From Candidatus Omnitrophota bacterium (GTDB taxonomy: Bacteria > Ratteibacteria > UBA8468 > MWAK01), in contig JAPLMK010000023.1 of assembly GCA_026387085.1 (NCBI GenBank), forward strand, positions 1 through 9,696: a stretch of 9,696 nucleotides of DNA, in the 5' to 3' direction. The translations under genes and the position numbers were made by a program. The stretch's first letter is position 1, and every line of letters begins with the position of its first letter. This document shows positions 1-5,632 of the stretch, piece after piece. Below the pieces are notes generated by a model. That model saw nothing but the letters and a program-made list of their open reading frames with translations. It was not told where the DNA came from and ran no database searches.

Positions 1-2427
1 GGTACGATTTTACTTTACTATGACAATGATACCAACCCGACCAACAAGAGCGTGATTGCGACGGTGCCGTTCACCGCGCTTTCCGGTTCGTACCTCTGGG
101 ATACACGGAACGTTCCGCGCGGAACCTACTATATTTATGGACAGGTAACTGAGAGCGCAGCTACGTCCCGGATTTACAGCTCTGGTACGGTTGCGATAAA
201 TACCAGGCCGCTCATCACAATTACGGCGCCGGTTAGTCATGCGGAACCGGCTCTCGGACAGAAATATACCATCCGGTGGACCGCGGCTAATCTGGACCTG
301 CTTTCCGGGCCCGGTCGGGTTTATTTGTACCGGGTGCGAGATGTTACCTTTACTGATACTGCGCGGGTTGATACAGGACTCGCGGTCGGACTGCCGGTTG
401 GCGCTTACTCTTATCTCTGGGATACCACCGGTGTTGATACCGGCATCTACCGCATCTATGGGGTACTTAGTGACGATAGCGCTTTTACTGACACAGACCT
501 CTCGCTCGGCTCTGTGGATGTCAGACCCTCCAAACAGCCGGCGCTGATGCAGATTACCCAGCCGGATATTACCCTCGGAGTGATTGACGGCGCCAACGAC
601 GTGATTATTTATCCGTCGGCCCCGCCGCCCTCCATTAATCGTAATCAGGCGCTGGTTGCTTTCAAGACATCAGACCGGGTTAGGTGGTATGATACCAATT
701 TCCCGTTTGCCTGGGATTATACCAACGACGCAAATGATGCAAATGATGACACTATCTGGGTTGATGCTGATAATAACGGAGTCTATAATTCAAGTGAGAC
801 AATTTTGGCCGGCAATCCAAATATTGCTGACGGCACCGGTGGGGTAATTTTAACCGGTTTGATGCCGTTCTCCTACAAGGACAACAACGCCAACCTGGCC
901 TGGAACTCGACCGAGCCGATTGTTTATGAAAGGTTTGATGATGGAAACCGCCGGCTCAGTTTCTCGAACGCGAAAGTGGATGTTGTTTTCAATTCCGTAC
1001 CGGCCGGAGGATTGGCGCCGATCAGGACGCACCTTGATTTTTACTTGGATACGGACAATAATCCTACCAACGGTTTTTACCTTCCGGATGCAATTGAGAG
1101 CGATACGGTCCTGGCGGGCGCTTCGCTTTCCGGAAGCATAAATTATGACTTCAGCCAATTGGCATACTTGCAGCACGGCATTTATTATATTGCCATGAAA
1201 GTGACCGAAGACAGCGGTTGGTACCCGCCGGTTTATTACTATAGCCCGGCACCGGTTACCATAAATAGCGCACCGACTATTATTATTACCAGGCCAGATG
1301 AGGATACCGACATCTATTCCGGTTCTCCGCTCAATATAACCTATTTTACCGGCGACCCGGACAGCAGCGCACAGTTCCGAATCTATGTTTATGATGCTAC
1401 CAACGGAGATACGTTCCTAATCACTTCCGGAACACTGAATAGCACATATGTTCTGGGAAGCTATCTCTGGGATGCCGCGGCCGTGGGCACTATTTTCCCG
1501 CGCAACCGGTATCTTTATATTAAGGGTAGTATTACCGATAACTTCTGGGTTGATACCAGCCAGGCGCTCGGCCGGGTGCGGATACTTACCCAGCGGCCGT
1601 CGGTTATCCTGACGGCAGTGCCCGGTTCCACTGCGATTACCTTGGAATGGGTTGACAGTACGCCGGTTGGTGAGACCAAAGAATACCTGATTTACCGTCA
1701 GGACTTAACTACCGGTGACACAAGTTTGATTCGGGATGCTATTCGGAACGAAGCTAACGGGTTGTTCCCGGCGGACATAGTGCTGATTAATGCCTTAACC
1801 AATGAGTATCAGTACGTTGATAACGATCCGAATCTGGTGGCGAATCATACCTATCTTTATTATGTTGACGTGCGTATAAGGGAAGGTGTTAATACCTATA
1901 TCCGCCGTTCCAATGCGGTTCAGTCTGTGCTCCGGGCATTTGTTAATATCCCGTATAACCTGGAATTGGTGGGAACTACTTCACCGGTTGAATTGCGCTG
2001 GGAATGGAACAACCTTATTGATACCCAGGGCGATCCGTATGGATTTGTTGTGGAGCGCCGGGGCAGTTTGGATACCAATTGGGTGTCATTCCCCAGGATA
2101 CCTTCAACCGGACAGGCCTTTGGCGTCTATGTCGATTATTCCGTCGGCGACACAATGATATTAAGGGACCCGACATACGTGTATCGGGTCAGGGCTTACC
2201 GGCAGTACTTAACCGGCGCGACCGGATACTCAGATTATAGCGAAACAAGGAGTATCACTCTTTCAACCAGCACGCCTATTGTTCCGCCTTTTGGAAGTCC
2301 GGGCGGTGGAGGTGGCGGAGTAGTTGGTCCTTTGGCCGCGGGCATCTCTGCTCTGCTGGCTTGGCGGAAGCGCCGGAAGAAAACGATTGTCATCCTGAGC
2401 CGGGGTTGCGAAGGATCTCGCACTTAA
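1..2427 (+). CDS. Large surface protein with Kre9-like, EF-hand-like and Fn3-like domains and a C-terminal sorting tail (5'-truncated)
   Basis: The frame is open from the first base, so the start lies upstream; 808 codons are visible (residues counted from the window edge). I see an Ig-like beta-sandwich unit in about four copies (about 1-69, 70-175, 320-425, 425-533). Each starts near an ITxTxP-type strand, and three carry a YLWD motif (residues 31, 138, 488), resembling bacterial Kre9/Knh1-like domains. Between copies two and three are two EF-hand-like loops (255-266 and 294-305). Two fibronectin-III-like domains follow (about 533-645 and 648-755). The end is six Gly (768-773), a hydrophobic stretch (774-788) and the basic run RKRRKK (789-794), which suggests envelope anchoring or sorting. 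The last 14 residues are read from an interspersed repeat. A calcium-stabilised adhesin or scaffold is inferred; no enzyme motif is visible. Confidence 0.85.
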   Translation, partial: GTILLYYDNDTNPTNKSVIATVPFTALSGSYLWDTRNVPRGTYYIYGQVTESAATSRIYSSGTVAINTRPLITITAPVSHAEPALGQKYTIRWTAANLDLLSGPGRVYLYRVRDVTFTDTARVDTGLAVGLPVGAYSYLWDTTGVDTGIYRIYGVLSDDSAFTDTDLSLGSVDVRPSKQPALMQITQPDITLGVIDGANDVIIYPSAPPPSINRNQALVAFKTSDRVRWYDTNFPFAWDYTNDANDANDDTIWVDADNNGVYNSSETILAGNPNIADGTGGVILTGLMPFSYKDNNANLAWNSTEPIVYERFDDGNRRLSFSNAKVDVVFNSVPAGGLAPIRTHLDFYLDTDNNPTNGFYLPDAIESDTVLAGASLSGSINYDFSQLAYLQHGIYYIAMKVTEDSGWYPPVYYYSPAPVTINSAPTIIITRPDEDTDIYSGSPLNITYFTGDPDSSAQFRIYVYDATNGDTFLITSGTLNSTYVLGSYLWDAAAVGTIFPRNRYLYIKGSITDNFWVDTSQALGRVRILTQRPSVILTAVPGSTAITLEWVDSTPVGETKEYLIYRQDLTTGDTSLIRDAIRNEANGLFPADIVLINALTNEYQYVDNDPNLVANHTYLYYVDVRIREGVNTYIRRSNAVQSVLRAFVNIPYNLELVGTTSPVELRWEWNNLIDTQGDPYGFVVERRGSLDTNWVSFPRIPSTGQAFGVYVDYSVGDTMILRDPTYVYRVRAYRQYLTGATGYSDYSETRSITLSTSTPIVPPFGSPGGGGGGVVGPLAAGISALLAWRKRRKKTIVILSRGCEGSRT
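763..915 (+). other. Two EF-hand-like calcium-binding loops within the surface protein
   Basis: The first loop, residues 255-266 (bases 763-798), reads DADNNGVYNSSE. Acidic or amide groups fall at loop positions 1, 3, 5 and 12 and Gly at position 6, as in a canonical EF-hand loop. The second, residues 294-305 (bases 880-915), reads DNNANLAWNSTE. It keeps positions 1, 3, 5 and 12 but has Leu instead of Gly at 6. Each is followed by a similar short strand (TILAG, PIVYE). Calcium binding is inferred from spacing only. Flanking helices are not evident, so a dockerin-like or isolated loop is more likely than a paired EF-hand. Confidence 0.55.
2320..2382 (+). other. C-terminal sorting or anchor signal, copy 1
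   Basis: This encodes VVGPLAAGISALLAW followed by RKRRKK, directly after six Gly. It is the usual tripartite layout of bacterial C-terminal sorting signals: a short motif, a hydrophobic helix and a basic cluster. The protease gene ends in a near copy (18 of 21 residues and 52 of 63 bases identical by my count). There is no LPXTG, PEP or Cys motif. The Gly-rich stretch recalls GlyGly-CTERM/rhombosortase substrates, but the shared GPxAAGISALLAW core is not a motif I can place in a named family. Confidence 0.6.
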
Positions 2428-2467
2428 CAACGAGATTCTTCACTTCGTTCAGAATGACAATTTTTTT
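2388..2467 (+). terminator. Inverted repeat pair plus T7, probable intrinsic terminator of the surface protein gene
   Basis: Two copies of a TGTCATyCTGA...CTCG module face each other (2388-2420 and 2431-2459). The inner arms, 2410-2420 and 2431-2441, pair over 11 bp with one G-U and a 10-nt loop. The outer 12 bases on each side pair with one mismatch and one G-U. Seven T follow at 2461-2467, giving the form of a Rho-independent terminator. The stop codon TAA (2425-2427) lies in the hairpin loop, so the element is both coding 3' end and terminator. The module recurs at 5544-5573. Confidence 0.6.
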
Positions 2468-2479
2468 GCTAAGATGAGG

Positions 2480-2495
2480 ATAATAGCGCTATTAT
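2480..2495. promoter_or_regulatory. Perfect 16-bp palindrome just upstream of the protease ribosome binding site
   Basis: ATAATAGCGCTATTAT is a perfect 16-bp palindrome without spacer, two bases before the GGAGG site at 2498-2502. It overlaps a possible -10 box (GATAAT, 2479-2484). A possible -35 (ATGACA, 2454-2459) lies 19 bases upstream, inside the end of the interspersed repeat. The position suits an operator or a mRNA-level element. The promoter assignment is weak because the spacer is long; the palindrome itself is certain. Confidence 0.4.
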
Positions 2496-2508
2496 TTGGA
2501 GGTTCTTG

Positions 2509-5316
2509 ATGATTGTCGTCAGCCCAAAGGGTAAAATTTTCCGTTCTCTTTTTCTCTTTTCCTTGGTCTTTCTGTTTACGCCGTTTTTTTCCGGCGCCGG
2601 TTCAAAGATAGCCCCTGAATATAAGGAAGGGGAAGTTTTGGTAAAGTTTAAAAAGAGTTTTGGTCTTACGGCGGCTAAAACGGCGTACTATGGTATTGGC
2701 ACTGCGGTTGTTACGGATTTTCCCTTTATCTCTGGGCAGAAAGGACAACCCTATCTCCACTTGCGGTCTGACCGGTTGACCACGCAAGAGTTGCTGGCGC
2801 AAATAAAGAACGATCCTAGGGTGGAGTCGGTTTCGCCCAATTACATCATAAGGGTAGCGCAATTTCCGTACGATGAACGTTTCGGCGAACTTTGGGGTTT
2901 GCATAACACCGGGCAAAAGGTTAACGGCGTATTTGGTACTGTCGGGGCGGATATTGATGCGCCGCCGGCCTGGGATGTAAGCACCGGAGACCCAGCCGTG
3001 GTGGTTGCGGTGATTGATACCGGAGTGGATTTTTCCCACGAAGACCTTTCGGCCAATATGTGGACAAACCCGGGGGAAATTTCCGGTAACGCGCTAGATG
3101 ATGATTTTAACGGTTACAAAGATGACGTGTACGGCATTAACGCCATCACCGGAACCGGTAATCCCAGCGATGACCACGGGCACGGCACCCACGTTTCCGG
3201 CACAATCGCCGGAGTGGGCGGTAACGGAAAGGGTGTTACCGGCGTTAACTGGCAGGCCCGGATAATGGGCGTGAAATCTTTTAATTCTAGCGGTTCCGGT
3301 ACGACCGCGGATTCGATTACCGCGATTGAGTATGTGACCGATATGAAGATAAACCACGGCGTCAACGTGGTGGCCATCAATGCGTCCTGGGGCGGCGGCG
3401 GGTTCAGCCAGTTGCAGGCGGATGCGATTGAAGCGGCTGGTGACGCCGGCATTATTTTTGTGGCGGCGGCCGGCAATTCCGGCTTTGATAGTGATGCCAC
3501 TCCGTTCTATCCGGCTTCATACAATCTGACTAACATTGTTTCGGTTGCGGCTACTGACCAGAACGATAACCTTGCCGGCTTCTCCAATTACGGCCTGGTT
3601 AATGTGGACCTGGCCGCGCCCGGAGTCAATATCTTGAGCACCCTGCCCGGTATTGTTGCCCTTCCGGGCACCGAGCCGTTCTTCGACAACATGGAGAGCG
3701 ATACTGCCAAGTGGGTCTCCGGAGGCGCCCCGAATACTTGGGCCCGGACCGTTTCCCGGTTCCACAGTGAAACTTATTCCTGGACGGATAGTCCGGCCGG
3801 CGATTACCCCAACAACGCTAACTCTTACCTTTCAATTGCCAGCGACGTTGACCTTTCTGCCTACTCCGCGGAACCGGATTTAAGGTTGCGCTTCTGGGCT
3901 AACGTTGCGCTGGAGAAAGGCGCTGATTTTCTTTATGTGGAGATTTCCAAAGACAGCGGCGCAAACTTCAGCCAACTGGGCGTGATAAGCGACCAGAATG
4001 CGGCTTGGACTCTTTATTCCTACCAGATACCCGTGGATTATTGGGTTAAAGAATTTCGCTTCCGCTTTCACCTGGTAGCCGATGCGAGCGTAAATTACGA
4101 CGGTGTTTATATTGATGATGTCGGCATCGCCCATAATTTCGGCGCCGGTTCTAACGATTACGGTTTTTCAGACGGTACTTCAATGGCCGCGCCGCATGTA
4201 ACCGGCGCGATTGCCTTGGTGTCGGCGGTGCATCCGACCGACAGCCCCACTCAGAAGATAAACCGGGTCCTTTCCGGAGTAGACCGCCTGGCCGGGCTGG
4301 AAGGTGTGGTGGCTACCGCCGGACGGCTCAACCTTAACAATATCCTGGGAAGCGGAAATACCTTTAAAATCACCGGAACCATTACCACTACCGCAGCCGG
4401 TAATCCGGCGCTGGCGAAAGTTCTGGTCAAACTGGTAGACCTTAGTTTGGGTGATACGGTCTTGACGGATACGGTAATGACCGACACGACCAACGCTTCC
4501 GGCCAGTATTCACTCTTCGGACAGAAAACGCGCAAATACAAGGTTGTTCCGGAGTTGGCCGGTTATAAATTTTCACCTGTTTACCACGTGATTGACAGCT
4601 TAACGGCAGATACAATTCTTAATTTTCGCGCCGGCGATAAGGTCTATGCTCTGTCCGGAGTTGTTACAAGGAAGGATACTCTCGCCGGATTGTCCGGAGT
4701 TGACCTGACGCTTTCCGATACATACCCGTACCGGATAGTCCGGACCATAGCCGGCGGTTCTTTTAGCTTGGGTGATGTTCTGCCTGGTAGTTATAACTTC
4801 GTGCCTAAACTTGAGGGCTGGGTTTTTACGCCTTCTTCCCGAGCGGTGACTGTTCTGAATGACGATATTCCGGAGTTGAACTTCAGCGCTTCCCTGAAGA
4901 TTACACTAACCACTCCGTACGGCTCGCCTAACCCGGTGCTTAAGGGTGGAACTGCCACGTGTACGGTCGGGGCCACAAACATTTTAGGCAACCCCAGCAG
5001 TTACCTCTGGACCGCGGGAGCCGGATACTTTCTGGAATTGGACGGAGTGACGTCTTCGGGCGCTACAAGCACCCTGCCAAGCCCGGTTTGGGTAGCCCCG
5101 GTTTCGTTTGCTCCGCTGGAATTACTTCCGGTCCTGATAGAAGTTGAGGTTTCCTGTAATGACGGTGGGGTAGCGTATGCCTCTTTCTGGGAAACGGTAA
5201 GTCAGACCATAGATATTATCACCCCGGATATCGGAGGCACTGAAGCGGTCGGTCCCGTTGCCGCAGGTATCTCCGCTCTGCTGGCCTGGCGGAAGCGCCG
5301 GAAGAGAAGAGAATAA
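2509..5316 (+). CDS. Secreted subtilisin-family (S8) serine protease with internal beta-sandwich insert and C-terminal sorting tail
   Basis: I chose the ATG at 2509 because GGAGG at 2498-2502 lies six bases upstream; a TTG at 2506 would be only three bases away. The protein has 935 residues. A signal peptide covers about 1-30 (basic KGKIFR, then Phe/Leu-rich core). An I9-like propeptide spans about 36-115. The S8 catalytic set is complete: Asp170 (AVIDTGVD), His225 (HGHGTHVSG), oxyanion Asn323 (AAGNSG) and Ser558 (GTSMAAPHV). About 165 residues (385-550) separate the Asn block from the Ser block and form a MAM/jelly-roll-like insert. Two carboxypeptidase-regulatory-like domains follow (about 619-705 and 710-795), then an Ig-like domain with two Cys and the tail VGPVAAGISALLAWRKRRK (start about 913). 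It should act outside the cytoplasm, probably cell-attached at first. Substrate is unknown. Confidence 0.95.
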   Translation: MIVVSPKGKIFRSLFLFSLVFLFTPFFSGAGSKIAPEYKEGEVLVKFKKSFGLTAAKTAYYGIGTAVVTDFPFISGQKGQPYLHLRSDRLTTQELLAQIKNDPRVESVSPNYIIRVAQFPYDERFGELWGLHNTGQKVNGVFGTVGADIDAPPAWDVSTGDPAVVVAVIDTGVDFSHEDLSANMWTNPGEISGNALDDDFNGYKDDVYGINAITGTGNPSDDHGHGTHVSGTIAGVGGNGKGVTGVNWQARIMGVKSFNSSGSGTTADSITAIEYVTDMKINHGVNVVAINASWGGGGFSQLQADAIEAAGDAGIIFVAAAGNSGFDSDATPFYPASYNLTNIVSVAATDQNDNLAGFSNYGLVNVDLAAPGVNILSTLPGIVALPGTEPFFDNMESDTAKWVSGGAPNTWARTVSRFHSETYSWTDSPAGDYPNNANSYLSIASDVDLSAYSAEPDLRLRFWANVALEKGADFLYVEISKDSGANFSQLGVISDQNAAWTLYSYQIPVDYWVKEFRFRFHLVADASVNYDGVYIDDVGIAHNFGAGSNDYGFSDGTSMAAPHVTGAIALVSAVHPTDSPTQKINRVLSGVDRLAGLEGVVATAGRLNLNNILGSGNTFKITGTITTTAAGNPALAKVLVKLVDLSLGDTVLTDTVMTDTTNASGQYSLFGQKTRKYKVVPELAGYKFSPVYHVIDSLTADTILNFRAGDKVYALSGVVTRKDTLAGLSGVDLTLSDTYPYRIVRTIAGGSFSLGDVLPGSYNFVPKLEGWVFTPSSRAVTVLNDDIPELNFSASLKITLTTPYGSPNPVLKGGTATCTVGATNILGNPSSYLWTAGAGYFLELDGVTSSGATSTLPSPVWVAPVSFAPLELLPVLIEVEVSCNDGGVAYASFWETVSQTIDIITPDIGGTEAVGPVAAGISALLAWRKRRKRRE
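3655..4155 (+). other. MAM/jelly-roll-like domain inserted in the S8 catalytic domain
   Basis: The insert begins after the strand LAAPGVNILSTLPG and ends just before GFSDGTSMAAP. It opens with FFDNMESDTAKW and closes with GVYIDDVGI. Such a DNMES...W start and a (Y/I)IDD(V/I) end are typical of beta-sandwich domains attached to secreted bacterial peptidases. The catalytic motifs on both sides are intact and in frame, so this is a domain insertion rather than damage. It probably affects substrate or surface binding; that role is inferred. Confidence 0.6.
5245..5307 (+). other. C-terminal sorting or anchor signal, copy 2
   Basis: The protease ends with AVGPVAAGISALLAW followed by RKRRKRRE and a stop at 5314-5316. 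It matches the tail of the upstream surface protein closely at both protein and DNA level, while the rest of the two proteins is unrelated. Here the stop comes directly after the basic run, which shows what the unextended tail looks like. A GG pair (DIGGTEAVGP) precedes the hydrophobic part in place of six Gly. Confidence 0.6.
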
Positions 5317-5357
5317 AATATTGTCATTCCCAAATCTTTAGATCGGGGATTTAAAAT

Positions 5358-5404
5358 GCTGTCATTCCCGAATGTTTAAACTTGCCCTCGTGTGTAGTAA
5401 ACGA
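5358..5404 (+). repeat. 47-bp direct repeat, copy 1, within a nested palindrome
   Basis: Identical over 47 bases to 5485-5531. This copy continues into a nested inverted repeat. ATTCCCGA (5364-5371) pairs with TCGGGAAT (5408-5415), and CCCTCGT (5385-5391) pairs with ACGAGGG (5401-5407) around a nine-base loop. It therefore looks like the complete form of the element. Confidence 0.85.
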
Positions 5405-5484
5405 GGGTCGGGAATCCAGTTTTTGAAGTGCATGGATACCCGCTTACTATCCGCGGGTATGACATATTACCACGGGAATGATTA

Positions 5485-5531
5485 GCTGTCATTCCCGAAT
5501 GTTTAAACTTGCCCTCGTGTGTAGTAAACGA
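5485..5531 (+). repeat. 47-bp direct repeat, copy 2, truncated palindrome
   Basis: Perfect copy of 5358-5404, 127 bases downstream. After ACGA the sequence diverges to TTCTAAACG, so the right-hand arm that closes the hairpin in copy 1 is missing. A partial duplication or a deletion that fused it to the CGAGATTCTTC module at 5544 would explain this. Confidence 0.85.
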
Positions 5532-5543
5532 TTCTAAACGAAA

Positions 5544-5573
5544 CGAGATTCTTCGCTATCGCTCAGAATGACA
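5544..5573 (+). repeat. CGAGATTCTTC...AGAATGACA repeat module, second locus
   Basis: This 30-base module matches the right arm of the element at 2431-2459. The ends CGAGATTCTTC and TCAGAATGACA are identical and only the middle differs. Its presence after both upstream genes supports a dispersed family rather than chance. Confidence 0.75.
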
Positions 5574-5622
5574 CCGTTTTGAATACACGCGGTGGGCATT
5601 ATTAGAAATAAAATCAGAAACA

Positions 5623-5628
5623 GGGAGG
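5623..5628 (+). promoter_or_regulatory. Ribosome binding site of the third gene
   Basis: GGGAGG four bases before the ATG at 5633 is a strong Shine-Dalgarno match and fixes the start, which is followed at once by a signal peptide. I found no convincing -35/-10 pair upstream. Confidence 0.75.
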
Positions 5629-5632
5629 CGTT

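Larger units (their letters stand above)
5317..5632. repeat. Intergenic cluster of palindromic interspersed repeats
   Basis: This 316-base gap has no convincing gene on either strand. It holds several modules beginning (T)GTCATTCC or its complement: about 5322-5352, 5358-5415, a hairpin at 5436-5460 (ATACCCGC/GCGGGTAT), an inverted pair at 5473-5481/5489-5497 (CGGGAATGA/TCATTCCCG), 5485-5531 and 5544-5573. They resemble short non-autonomous repeats common between genes in uncultured bacterial genomes. None of the hairpins is followed by a good T-run, so termination here is uncertain. The last 30 bases carry the ribosome binding site of the next gene. Confidence 0.75.

Noticed and set aside
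721..752. Tandem GCAAATGAT micro-repeat (NDANDAND) as a variable tract
   Set aside because: There are only two 9-bp copies, in frame and without further structure; too short to support a claim.
2602..4134. Several antisense open frames opposite the protease gene
   Set aside because: They are shadows of a well-supported coding frame with a full S8 catalytic set. They lack ribosome binding sites and recognisable domains.
5385..5407. Hairpin CCCTCGT/ACGAGGG as a terminator for the protease gene
   Set aside because: No T-run follows (the next bases are TCGGGAATCC), so it fits a repeat-element palindrome better.
5358..5531. CRISPR array from the 47-bp direct repeats
   Set aside because: There are only two copies. 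The sequence between them contains other palindromic repeat modules rather than a unique spacer, and no cas gene is nearby.
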